Source of the DNA: an uncultured Acidimicrobiaceae bacterium
GTDB taxonomy: Bacteria > Actinomycetota > Acidimicrobiia > Acidimicrobiales > UBA10347
Assembly: GCA_905182135.1 (NCBI GenBank)
Contig: CAJJAG010000003.1
Coordinates: 1 to 64,000 of the forward strand
DNA: 64,000 nt
Direction: 5' to 3'
The position numbers and the translations under genes were made by a program. Shown here in pieces: positions 54,964 to 63,424 of this stretch. The stretch's first letter is position 1; each line of letters begins with the position of its first letter. Below the pieces are notes generated by a model. The model was not told the origin of the DNA, made no database searches, and saw nothing but the letters and a program-made list of their open reading frames with translations.

Positions 54964-55056
54964 GGTTCGACGTTAGTGGCGGGCCCCCTTCACGCAGCAG
55001 TTTTCGCAGAACAGGACTACGATGAACCACCCTCTTTTCCAGGGAAGGCGCCTGTA

Positions 55057-57111
55057 ATGAGTGATGCTGAACATGAAGATTTCGCGGCCGAATCGGACTA
55101 CATCCGACGCGCCTACGAGCGCCTGGACAAGTCTCGTGAGGCAGCGCAAAGCATCACCGGCAATGTCGAGTCTGGCGTCGGTGGCACCCATCAGGCCCGT
55201 TATGAGCGCGATGTTCTTGCGGACAAGGTCCGCAGCCGGCTCGAGGACCTCGACATTGGCGACCAATCGCTGATTTTCGGTCGTATCGACCAAACCGCAG
55301 GTGATTATTTCCACATCGGTCGCGTCGCTGTGTTTGACGAGCTTCGCAATCCAATAGTGGTCGACTGGCGTGCACCCATCGCCGAGTCCTTCTACCGAGC
55401 AACTGGCCGGCAAAAGATGGGCTTGGACCGTCGCCGCCACTACATCACCCGCTACCGCGAGCTTCTTGGAATCGAAGACGAACACTTCACAGAAGGCCAA
55501 GCTGAACGCACGGGCCTCAAGGGTGAACGCACGCTGATCGCTGCGCTCGAATCAGGTCGCACCGGGCGCCTCGGCGACATCGTCGGCACCATTCAGGGTG
55601 AACAAGACGAAATTATTCGCGCACCGCTGACGGGCGCTGTGATTGTGCAGGGCGGGCCTGGCACCGGAAAAACTGTGGTTGCACTGCACCGCGCCGCCTA
55701 TCTCCTGTACACCCACCACTTCCCGCTCGCCGGCCAAGGCGTGCTGGTCATTGGACCGAACCGCCTCTTCTTGACCTACATCGAACAGGTGCTGCCCTCA
55801 CTCGGCGAATCGGGCGTCGAGCTGACGGTGCTCGGGGATTTCGTTCCTGGCGCCCGGGTGCGCGGCAATGATCCTGCTCACATCGCTCGCGTTAAGGGTG
55901 ACCTGCGCATGCTCAAGGTCATGCGGCGCGCCGTTCGGCAACGCCAGCGTCCACTTCGCCGTGACCTGGTCATTACCTATGGAGTGCAGCGACTGCGGTT
56001 CAGCGTTGCCGATAGCGAAGCAGTCATTGATCGCACGCGGCGCCGCGCCCGGTTCCACAATCACGGTCGCAAGTTCGTCGTCGAGGAGTTGTACGAACAG
56101 CTGGCCGCCAGCGGCCGCCGCTACGACATCGACGCGCAAGAGCTCAGAGACAACCTGCACGGCTCCGATGCAATCCGAGAGGCACTCGAGTGGATGTGGC
56201 CAGTCATCTCTGCCGAACAACTGCTGCACGACTTCTATGGCTTCCGGTCACTGCAGCGGGCTGCTGGCGAGAAGTTCTTCGGTGTTGCCGTCGAGAACCT
56301 TTACCGGCCCCGTACCGACGATGTCAACGACGTGTTCTGGACAGCTCACGATGTGCCGCTGCTCGACGAAATGAACCGGCTAGTCGGCCCCACGTCCGGC
56401 AGCACCAAAGATCTGGGTTTGCGCACCTATGGGCACATCGTGATCGACGAAGCCCAGGACCTATCGCCCATGCAGCTGAACATGGTCGCCCGCAGATCCC
56501 TTGGCGGTTCGATGACCATCGTCGGCGATATTGCACAAGCCACTAGTGCGTGGGCCCACGAGAGTTGGGAAAGCGTCACCGAGCACCTGCCCACCCCCAA
56601 GGGAATTACTCGCCATGAACTCACCGTTGGTTACCGCCTTCCCGGCCCGCTGATGGAGATGGCCACCAAGGTGCTAGCCAAAGCCATGCCCAATCTGAAG
56701 GCACCCATCGCCGTCCGCTCCGAGGGCGATCCTCCACGGTTCGTCGAGACAGACCCCGATAATTTTGGCGAAGCACTTGCGCGAACCGTCGCCGAAGAAC
56801 GCGAAGCGATCGGCGCAGGAAATATCGCAATCATCTGTGCGACCGGCGCTGCCGAAGATGTGTCCTTCTTCCTGAACCAGGCCGGCATCGACCATGGCGT
56901 TGCTTATGCCGGTGCCCTCGAAAAAGAGGTGTCGGTCATCGAAGTCAGCATGGTCAAAGGCCTAGAACTCGACGCCGCCATCGTCATCGAACCTGATTCG
57001 ATCGTCGAGTTCGAGCCACAAGGCATGCGCTCGCTCTATGTGGCAATTACTCGTGCGACTCGTCGACTAACGATCATCGATACCGGTAACTCAGCAACGG
57101 TGCTGAAGTAA
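55057..57111 (+). CDS. helD: HelD-like RNA-polymerase-recycling ATPase (UvrD/Rep superfamily 1)
   Basis: This 684-residue SF1-type ATPase begins with a long coiled-coil region (EDFAAESDYIRRAYERLDKS). It has Walker A QGGPGTGKTVVALHRAAYLL and Walker B VIDEAQDLSPMQLNMV, then GDIAQATSAWAHESWE, and ends with VAITRATRRL. HelD proteins remove stalled RNA polymerase, and some actinobacterial homologues (HelR) give rifamycin tolerance. I choose ATG 55057 because GGGAAGG lies ahead of it and the family starts MSDAEHED; an upstream extension to 54595 runs through the HAD gene antisense. Confidence 0.88.
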   Translation: MSDAEHEDFAAESDYIRRAYERLDKSREAAQSITGNVESGVGGTHQARYERDVLADKVRSRLEDLDIGDQSLIFGRIDQTAGDYFHIGRVAVFDELRNPIVVDWRAPIAESFYRATGRQKMGLDRRRHYITRYRELLGIEDEHFTEGQAERTGLKGERTLIAALESGRTGRLGDIVGTIQGEQDEIIRAPLTGAVIVQGGPGTGKTVVALHRAAYLLYTHHFPLAGQGVLVIGPNRLFLTYIEQVLPSLGESGVELTVLGDFVPGARVRGNDPAHIARVKGDLRMLKVMRRAVRQRQRPLRRDLVITYGVQRLRFSVADSEAVIDRTRRRARFHNHGRKFVVEELYEQLAASGRRYDIDAQELRDNLHGSDAIREALEWMWPVISAEQLLHDFYGFRSLQRAAGEKFFGVAVENLYRPRTDDVNDVFWTAHDVPLLDEMNRLVGPTSGSTKDLGLRTYGHIVIDEAQDLSPMQLNMVARRSLGGSMTIVGDIAQATSAWAHESWESVTEHLPTPKGITRHELTVGYRLPGPLMEMATKVLAKAMPNLKAPIAVRSEGDPPRFVETDPDNFGEALARTVAEEREAIGAGNIAIICATGAAEDVSFFLNQAGIDHGVAYAGALEKEVSVIEVSMVKGLELDAAIVIEPDSIVEFEPQGMRSLYVAITRATRRLTIIDTGNSATVLK

Positions 57112-57465
57112 GCAGACAAACAATTTCGCTTGGCAATCAACTCTCCCTCCCCCAATGGAGGGTGGAACTTAAAGCCATGTAAAACAGCCACAGGTCCTAC
57201 GAGAACAGGGTTGACCAATGCCGGGGCTAACGGCCGCAATCAACCCACATATGACAGGTACACCGAAGAGGGTCAGTGTCGGTGAAGTCTTCACTGTGGA
57301 CTCTTGGGGGCCTTCAGACTTCCGCTGAATGGCACACGATTCGGTTGACAGCTAGCAGAGCGTTGAGCTTGCTCGATTGACCGACATCTATAGTCCGGAT
57401 CGATGCGAGCAACGTGAACGGCTGTGCAAGCACCCCGCCGCAGAAAGCGGATAGCGTGCTGGCTT
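57112..57465. other. Intergenic region with a small hairpin after helD
   Basis: CCCTCC (57145-57150) pairs with GGAGGG (57157-57162), a weak terminator without a T-run. The rest holds no gene and presumably contains the promoter of the NmrA-like gene. Confidence 0.35.
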
Positions 57466-58230
57466 ATGACTCGTGTCTTAGTGACCGGAACCGATCGCCC
57501 GATTGGCAAGGCAATAGTGCCCCGCTTGGTGAAGTACGACTTCACGCCAGTTGCCTGCGTTGGCGACATGGCCGGCCCGGTGATGTCTATCGACCATGAC
57601 CTAACTGCCGACGGGCATGCAGGCGTCGAACCCGACACCTTCAGCAGCGTAGGAGCAATGCTCGAGGGTGTCTCAACCGTCATCCATACCGCCGACGTGC
57701 GCCCGGGCGGAAGTCGTGACATCCCTGATGCCACGCGAGCACTCGCCTCAGCATGTGCTGATCGCGGTGTTCATCTCATCTTCTTGTCTCGAGTTGGCGC
57801 TGACATCAGCTCGCTTACCCACCGTAGACAACTGTGGAAAGCCGAGCAGATCATCGAGCAGACCGACAGCTTGGGTTACACGATCCAACGCATCACACAC
57901 CCACACCCCTCTATTGAGAAGCTGCTCGGGCAGCCGTTTCTTCCGTTGCCTCCGGCCACGCCGGTTCAACCGGTCTCGCCATCTGACATCGCTGGACGCG
58001 TCGTCGGCCTCATCCAGGTTGGCCCATCGCAACGGGTGCGCGACTATGGCGGCCCCGAGCTCATGCGGTTCACTGATTGCGCCCACATCTACAAGCAGGC
58101 CCGCAAAACAGCCCCGCGCAAAATGCTCTTGCCCAAGATAGGCGTCATATCCGAGGCCCTCGCAGGTGTGCATGTGACCAAGACTGGTGATCGCGGTACC
58201 GAGACATTCCGGCAGTGGCTCGCTGAATAA
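57466..58230 (+). CDS. NAD(P)-binding atypical SDR (NmrA/SDRa5-like)
   Basis: This 254-residue Rossmann-fold protein starts MTRVLVTGTDRPIGKAIVPR. It has VSTVIHTADVRPGG and IFLSRVGADISS in the middle and a C-terminal region typical of NmrA-like or epimerase-like atypical SDRs (DIAGRVVGLIQVG). The catalytic YxxxK is not evident, so it may bind a nucleotide without standard reduction. ATG 57466 is preferred to the upstream GTG-type frame at 57424. Confidence 0.78.
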   Translation: MTRVLVTGTDRPIGKAIVPRLVKYDFTPVACVGDMAGPVMSIDHDLTADGHAGVEPDTFSSVGAMLEGVSTVIHTADVRPGGSRDIPDATRALASACADRGVHLIFLSRVGADISSLTHRRQLWKAEQIIEQTDSLGYTIQRITHPHPSIEKLLGQPFLPLPPATPVQPVSPSDIAGRVVGLIQVGPSQRVRDYGGPELMRFTDCAHIYKQARKTAPRKMLLPKIGVISEALAGVHVTKTGDRGTETFRQWLAE

Positions 58231-58343
58231 CGCCTTCGGTGTAGACGTTTCTGCCTCGCGGTTTGGGTCAAAGCCACAAAATTGCGGAGCATAACCCGCC
58301 CAGCGGAGCCAACACGTGCATTGCTCCCTAGACTTAACCATTG

Positions 58344-58853
58344 ATGTTCGGGCTCGTCTTCCTTCTACTAATCGTCGTTCCCGTCGTGGAATTCTACGTA
58401 CTAGTTCAAGTAGCTGACGGACTCGGCTGGATTCCGTCCATCGCTCTACTCCTCGCGGTGAGCATGATCGGCGCTTCCTTGATGAAGTGGCAGGCTGCTG
58501 GTGCTTTCGGCCGGATACAGGCCACCATGGCCCAGGGCAAGATGCCGTCCAAGGAACTCGCCGACGCAGCCCTCATGATCTTTGGCGGAGCACTGCTGTT
58601 GACTCCCGGCTTCTTCACCGATGCCGTAGGTCTCTCCATGTTCATTCCGCCTCTGCGTGTACTCGCACGTGTACTGCTGCTGAAGCGATTCAGCGGCAAA
58701 GTATCGGTCGCTGGAGCCCCTAGTGGTTTCATGTTCGGTACCAACTTCGGCGCTCGCCCCGGATCAACTGGGCGCGCAGGCCGCACATTCATTGACGTTG
58801 ATGAGGTCCAAGCCGACCGCATCCCGACCACGGAGTTGCCTTCTGATGAATAG
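58344..58853 (+). CDS. fxsA: FxsA family membrane protein
   Basis: This 169-residue membrane protein has the FxsA pattern: a first helix FLLLIVVPVVEFYVLVQVAD, IPSIALLLAVSMIGASLMKW, and GALLLTPGFFTDAVG, followed by a polar tail with Gly/Arg. FxsA in E. coli relieves F-exclusion of phage T7, but the general role is unknown. Starts at ATG 58344. It overlaps the MBL-fold gene by eight bases. Confidence 0.88.
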   Translation: MFGLVFLLLIVVPVVEFYVLVQVADGLGWIPSIALLLAVSMIGASLMKWQAAGAFGRIQATMAQGKMPSKELADAALMIFGGALLLTPGFFTDAVGLSMFIPPLRVLARVLLLKRFSGKVSVAGAPSGFMFGTNFGARPGSTGRAGRTFIDVDEVQADRIPTTELPSDE

Positions 58854-59703
58854 CAGAATCAAGCTCATGACCAACCCGGTTGAGGAAGAGGTAGAGGAGG
58901 TAAGAGAAGAGATCGTGCCAGGTGTGGCCCGAGCTCTCAGCCCTATGGCTCGTCGCATCCTTGCGTTGAATCCTGGGCCTCTCACTGGCCTTGGCACCAA
59001 CACCTACATGGTTGGCATAGATGAGATCGCGGTAATCGACCCGGGTCCAGACGACCAGGAGCACCTCGACTCCATCATTGGCTGCGGCGGTGATCTGATC
59101 CGCTGGATCCTCGTCACCAATAGCAACCCAGAACATGCCGGCGCTGTCCCTAAACTCGCCAAACAGACCGGCGCCATCGTGATGGCCATGTGCGATATCG
59201 AATGCGACGTCGTCCTCAAAGATGGACAGCAGCTTGTCGGCACCGAGTTCCGTCTGACCGCCAGGCACTTGCCTGGACCGTCCGCCAAGAACGTCGGCTT
59301 CATGCTCGAAGAAGAACGCATGTTGATCTCAGGCGATCTGATCGTCGACGGGCCAAGCGTTGGACTGAACGCACCCCCAGACGGTGACATGACTGCTTAC
59401 CTTCAGTCGCTCGAGTCACTCAAAAAGTTGCGTCTCAAGCGCATTGCGCCAGGACACGGCTATGTGATCGAAGAACCAAAGCCGGTTGTGCAGCAGTACA
59501 TCGATCACCGCCTGGCCCGCGAAGCAGCGATTCTGACGGCCCTCGGCAGCGACACTATGCGGGTCGAAGACATCATCGCGGCCGTTTACGGCGAAGTTGA
59601 CGAAGACGTCGCCGAGTTGGCCACGAACAATGCGCTTTGCCACTTGGTCAAGCTGCGCACCGACGGCAAGGTCAAGGGCACCAAGAACTTCACCGCCATC
59701 TAG
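58846..59703 (+). CDS. Metallo-beta-lactamase-fold protein with degenerate metal site (LACTB2-like)
   Basis: This 285-residue protein has the MBL layout of LACTB2-like hydrolases, from LGTNTYMVGIDEIAVIDPGP to a winged-helix-like C-terminus. The metal motif H-x-H-x-D-H reads NSNPEH (in VTNSNPEHAGA), keeping only the last His. The next His (usually PGHS) is Pro (LPGPSAKN), while Asp in LISGDLIVD and His in APGHGYV remain. It may bind metal weakly or not at all. ATG 58846 has GGAG ten bases ahead; 58867 is an alternative start. Confidence 0.82.
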   Translation: MNSRIKLMTNPVEEEVEEVREEIVPGVARALSPMARRILALNPGPLTGLGTNTYMVGIDEIAVIDPGPDDQEHLDSIIGCGGDLIRWILVTNSNPEHAGAVPKLAKQTGAIVMAMCDIECDVVLKDGQQLVGTEFRLTARHLPGPSAKNVGFMLEEERMLISGDLIVDGPSVGLNAPPDGDMTAYLQSLESLKKLRLKRIAPGHGYVIEEPKPVVQQYIDHRLAREAAILTALGSDTMRVEDIIAAVYGEVDEDVAELATNNALCHLVKLRTDGKVKGTKNFTAI

Positions 59704-59727
59704 TTCCGGCGACAATCTGTTGCGGGG

Positions 59728-59769
59728 AGCCTGGTGTACCTATTCGGTGCACCAGGCTTCCTCCTTTTT
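59728..59769 (+). terminator. Strong intrinsic terminator after the MBL-fold gene
   Basis: AGCCTGGTGTACC (59728-59740) pairs with GGTGCACCAGGCT (59746-59758) around TATTC, about 13 pairs with one T-G, followed by TCCTCCTTTTT. It is the best intrinsic terminator in the window. Confidence 0.85.
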
Positions 59770-59877
59770 GGCTAGAGCACGACTAGCTAGCGGATTCCAG
59801 GAAGTCGAAACACCTCATGCGAGCCACGGCGCCGTATCCAAGCGCCGAGCCAGTGGGTTCGCCCTAAGCTTTAATCC

Positions 59878-60672
59878 GTGATCATCGAAGGTGACTACCA
59901 GCGAGACGGCGCCGTGTGTGTGCGCGAGGCCTTCACTGCTGAGCATGTCGCGATGGCCACCGAAGCCATCGAAGCCAATCTGGCTGACCTGTCACCTATG
60001 GCAAAGCGAGCCAGCCCTGATGATGATGGTGCCTTCATCGAGGACTTTCGCTCATGGGATCGCATTCCTGCCACCGAACGTTTCATTCGACAATCACCAG
60101 CGGCCGGGATCGCAGCCGAGTTGACTGGCGCAACCAACATCCGGCTCTATCACGACCACATGCTCGTAAAAGAACCTGGCACCAGACAGCGCACGCCGTG
60201 GCATCAGGACCAGCCGTACTACAACGTCGACGGCCATCAGAACGCAAGCATGTGGTTTCCTGTCGACCCGGTGCCACGCTCGGCAACACTTGAGTTCATC
60301 GCTGGTTCCCACCTTGGCCCATGGTTCATGCCTCGCACGTTTCTAGATGAACAGGCCAAATGGTTTCCCGAAGGGAGCCTGGCCGAAATGCCCGACTTCG
60401 CCGCCGATCCCGAGCAATGGCCGGTGATTGGCTGGGAACTCGAACCTGGTGATGCCGTCTTCTTCAACATGGTCACGGTGCATGGTTCGGCCGGCGTTGA
60501 TGGCCCAAACCGACGGCGGGTGTTATCGGTTCGATTTCTCGGCGACGACATGGTTCATGCACCTCGCCGATGGACCACGTCGCCTCCGTTCCCCGGCCTC
60601 ATCGATGAACTGGCCACAGGCGGCCCTATGGACCACCCTCTTTTTCCTGTGCTCTGGACCGCTAGCTCCTAG
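59878..60672 (+). CDS. Phytanoyl-CoA dioxygenase (PhyH) family protein
   Basis: This 264-residue Fe(II)/2-oxoglutarate oxygenase has the H-x-D motif in PWHQDQPYY, the distal His in MVTVHGSAG and the 2-oxoglutarate-binding Arg in RRRVLSVRF. LYHDHMLVKEPG precedes the first His. Substrates in this family range from phytanoyl-CoA to ectoine-like compounds and phosphonates; the substrate here is not known. It starts at GTG 59878, after a strong terminator, so it has its own promoter. Confidence 0.88.
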   Translation: MIIEGDYQRDGAVCVREAFTAEHVAMATEAIEANLADLSPMAKRASPDDDGAFIEDFRSWDRIPATERFIRQSPAAGIAAELTGATNIRLYHDHMLVKEPGTRQRTPWHQDQPYYNVDGHQNASMWFPVDPVPRSATLEFIAGSHLGPWFMPRTFLDEQAKWFPEGSLAEMPDFAADPEQWPVIGWELEPGDAVFFNMVTVHGSAGVDGPNRRRVLSVRFLGDDMVHAPRRWTTSPPFPGLIDELATGGPMDHPLFPVLWTASS

Positions 60673-60778
60673 TCTCGCGGATTGGCAGCGAGCGTTCGGA
60701 ACAGAAGCGTCCGCCACGTCGCCGCTTTTGGAAGGCAACCCATACCGGGACATATCCCGCCGGGATCAGAAACCCGGC

Positions 60779-60976
60779 CTACAACACCACGCTGACCGCA
60801 GCGAGCTTGTCGCCCGGCCACGCAGCACGAAGCCAAACGGTCGTGTCAGACGAAAGAGCGTCATCGCTGACCTGCCACGGTTTCACCGGCGAGTCAAGCC
60901 TGAACAACGGCGGGGTGAGACATCTAGCAATGAGAAGTACATCATCCCCGAGGGTTCCGACATGCATGACATGCAC
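60779..60976 (-). CDS. Possible small ORF downstream of the frameshifted gene
   Basis: The ATG lies six bases after the stop at 60982 on the minus strand. The 65-residue product has a normal composition (LDSPVKPWQVSDDALSSDTT, VWLRAAWPGDKLAAV), but there is no clear ribosome-binding site or family. It may be real or the tail of a decayed gene. Confidence 0.3.
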   Translation of the reverse strand: MHVMHVGTLGDDVLLIARCLTPPLFRLDSPVKPWQVSDDALSSDTTVWLRAAWPGDKLAAVSVVL

Positions 60977-60981
60977 CCGGG

Positions 60982-61660
60982 TTAGCTAATCTCGCCACAG
61001 GTCAGCAGTTCGATCATCTCGTCCAAACCCACGACGGTTGCAGCAGGGAACGCTGGTCTCAGGCTGTCGAGCAGCGCGAGGGCGGCACCCTCACCGTGCT
61101 CTTCGACGAGTAAGAACATAAACATTGCAGCGCCGATGCCTCGAGCGGCTACCACCGAATCGACGAAGGCCGGACCGGGGGCATAGGCGAAATTCAGGCG
61201 CCATGCTGCACCAGGTCCAATCAGAGGAACCACGTCTGGTCGAATAATTGGCAGCTCGGGCAGCACCGCAGCAAGTTCTTCAGGCGAGACGTGGTCCAGA
61301 TATGCAAACGTGACGAACTGCGGGACACCTTCGGTCGATGCCGCGAATACGATCACGTCGCACCTGGTTAGTGACATCTCGGTCAACCTCGCTGTCAGCA
61401 AGGCCGAGCGCTTGCAGCAGCCACCACTCGCCAGACTCGAAGGCTTCGAATCTGGGCGCATACTCGGCCCCAACGTCGTCGCTCACCAAAACCGTAACCG
61501 GTTCCGTGTACTCCAGCTGATGGGTGTTCTCGGCAAACGTTGCCAGCCGGGCGATGCCAGCTTCGGTCGTGACCCAGCCATCGCCCTGGATAACTATCGG
61601 CGTCGTGTCGACCGGTGTCGGCGTCGGCCCAACATTGGCGCTGCGATAGACGGCCCTCAT
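60982..61660 (-). pseudogene. Gene of unknown function split by a frameshift
   Basis: Two overlapping minus frames look like halves of one protein. The first starts at ATG 61660 (MRAVYRSANVGPTPTPVD), coupled by ATGA to the RNA methyltransferase upstream. It reads well to FEAFESGEWWLLQALGLADS, then degrades to Arg-rich sequence before its stop at 61280. The second reads well from about 61377 (CDVIVFAASTEGVPQFVTFA) to 60982. A shift near 61370-61400 joins them into about 225 residues. An internal start at ATG 61377 with GAGG upstream is possible. No family is recognised. Confidence 0.55.
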
Positions 61661-62586
61661 AGGCGAGAGCGCGTCACATGCCACATAGCGATTGCGGCTG
61701 CAGTCGCAACATTGAGTGAATCGATACCCTGGTGCATCGGAATACTGGCCCGGTGGGTCGCTCGTTGCTGGGTGGCTGCGGTGAGCCCTGGTTCTTCGGC
61801 GCCTAGCAGCAGCGCCACACGCTCGTCCGGACCAATGGTGATGGAATCGAGCGGTTCAGCAGCCGGGTCAGGCGTTAAAGCAATAGTGGTAAAACCTTGC
61901 TGATGTAGCGGTTCGAGCCCCTCAGGGAAATCAGGTAGGCGGGTATGCGGTACAGCAAAAACAGCACCCATCGAAACTCGGCAGGTGCGTCGAGCCAGCG
62001 GATCACAGCTAGAAGGGTCCACAAGTAACGCATGCACACCAAGCGCCGCAGCGGTTCGCAACATAACGCCCATATTGGTCGGGTTGTTCACTCCCTCGGT
62101 GACGATCACGGTGCTTGCGTCGGCCACGACCTCATCTAACGGACGCAGCTTTGGGCGGTGGAATGCTGCCATTGCACCGCGATAGCGCCGATGCGACGCA
62201 ATCTCCTGCACGACAGGTTCACCCATTCGGTACAACGCTGTAGCACCGATATCGAACTCCAGAGGACGCGTTCGCGCCGCCTCGACGATGACCGAATGCA
62301 TCGTGTGTCCTGCATCGAGCGCTCGCTGGATGACCACATCACCTTCAGCGATGAAAATACCTTCCATGTCCCCACCGGGTGCCTCGCGTAACTGACGCAA
62401 CGCTTGATCCCGCAAGCCGGTGAACAACAGCATGCGCTCATCCCGCGGATCATTAATGACCTCGCCAGCAATCTCCGGGCTTGCTTCGTTGCGCCCTTGC
62501 GGCATCCGCGTGGAAGGGTCATCCCTCCGCGGCACCGCTCCTCGGCCCTCGTCGCTGGATTCGTTTTCTTGGTTGTTGTTGCTCAC
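61657..62586 (-). CDS. SpoU/TrmH-type RNA methyltransferase
   Basis: This 309-residue SPOUT enzyme has a polar N-terminal extension of about 50 residues, then a substrate-binding domain and the catalytic knot: VTEGVNNPTNMGVMLRTAAA (motif 1 Asn/Arg), VALLLGAEEPGLTAATQQ (motif 2) and IPMHQGIDSLNVATAAAIA (motif 3). It methylates 2'-O-ribose in rRNA or tRNA; the site is unknown. Its start overlaps an upstream frame and its end overlaps the next gene (both ATGA), so it is inside a coupled set. Confidence 0.93.
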   Translation of the reverse strand: MSNNNQENESSDEGRGAVPRRDDPSTRMPQGRNEASPEIAGEVINDPRDERMLLFTGLRDQALRQLREAPGGDMEGIFIAEGDVVIQRALDAGHTMHSVIVEAARTRPLEFDIGATALYRMGEPVVQEIASHRRYRGAMAAFHRPKLRPLDEVVADASTVIVTEGVNNPTNMGVMLRTAAALGVHALLVDPSSCDPLARRTCRVSMGAVFAVPHTRLPDFPEGLEPLHQQGFTTIALTPDPAAEPLDSITIGPDERVALLLGAEEPGLTAATQQRATHRASIPMHQGIDSLNVATAAAIAMWHVTRSRL

Positions 62587-63174
62587 TCGGGTTTCTTAAC
62601 TCGGCTTGGAGTGGCCCAGGACCATGCAGTCGGTTGTTTTGGGTAGATCACAACCCACGATGCATCCATCATTGCTGCAGCCTCGTCACGCTCACGAGAC
62701 TCGAGTAGCGGCGCACGAAATTGGAGTGGGGTCTGATAATGCACCCAGGTTTCACCAAGTTCATCCAGCAAGCCTGTCACGGTAGCAATCGCGAGTTCGT
62801 TCGGGTCGGGATGAACAACAACACGCGACAGACCGCTAAACGCGATGCGACTTCCTCAAGTAGTTCGGCTCGACGCACCGCCGTGAAGCGTGCAGCCACA
62901 CCGACCTAGAGCAGGTTTGCTTCATCGTCGAACAAACCCAGCATGACCGACCCATACCGCTTCCGGCTTTATGGATTCGACAACCAATAGCTACGACATC
63001 AGTCGATCGGCTGTGTTTGACATTCAATTGTGATCGCTTGTTCTCGGCATAAGGCTCAGCCATCATGTTCACCCGACTCACGGCTAGATGAATACGCTGT
63101 TGCAGCTGATCGAACTCGAGTCGGTTATCGATTGCCACGATGATCTCGCAACCGAAGATCCAGCGATCGGGCAA
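62583..63174 (-). pseudogene. Decayed gene upstream of the RNA methyltransferase
   Basis: Protein-like sequence runs through three minus frames. One frame reads FGCEIIVAIDNRLEFDQLQQ and VSRVNMMAEPYAENKRS (63174 to about 63030). A second reads AARFTAVRRAELLEEVASR (about 62900-62840), just after TAG at 62905-62907. The third reads VVVHPDPNELAIATVTGLLD, LDELGETWVHYQTPLQFRAP and MMDASWVVIYP to the stop at 62583, which overlaps the methyltransferase start. Together they suggest one gene with at least two frameshifts. Only the last 65 codons form an intact frame (GTG 62780). The family is not recognised. Confidence 0.4.
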
Positions 63175-63424
63175 CCGATCACGAATCGGGTCGACCGCCC
63201 GAAGAGGTCTCCGGTCAGCGGCTTACTGTTTCGCCATCCCAAATGGGCCTAGCCACCGTCACAAAATCGATGCACGGGAAGCCACTCTCACTTTGGTTCA
63301 AAGGCAAGAACGTCGCGTTTGGGTATCCCAACCACCGCATTGACTGGCCCTGGGATTCATCGGTGCTTGCAACGACAGATCGACGAGTTCACCAACGGCA
63401 AGGTTGTGCCCGCCAACTGATCAC
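63175..63424. other. Interval between the decayed gene and the Mrp gene
   Basis: About 250 bp. A plus-strand frame from 63243 overlaps the Mrp gene antisense and lacks motifs. I see no other feature. Confidence 0.3.

Noticed and set aside
54595-55056. N-terminal extension of HelD
   Set aside because: The extension is antisense to the HAD phosphatase gene, and a ribosome-binding site precedes ATG 55057 where family similarity begins.
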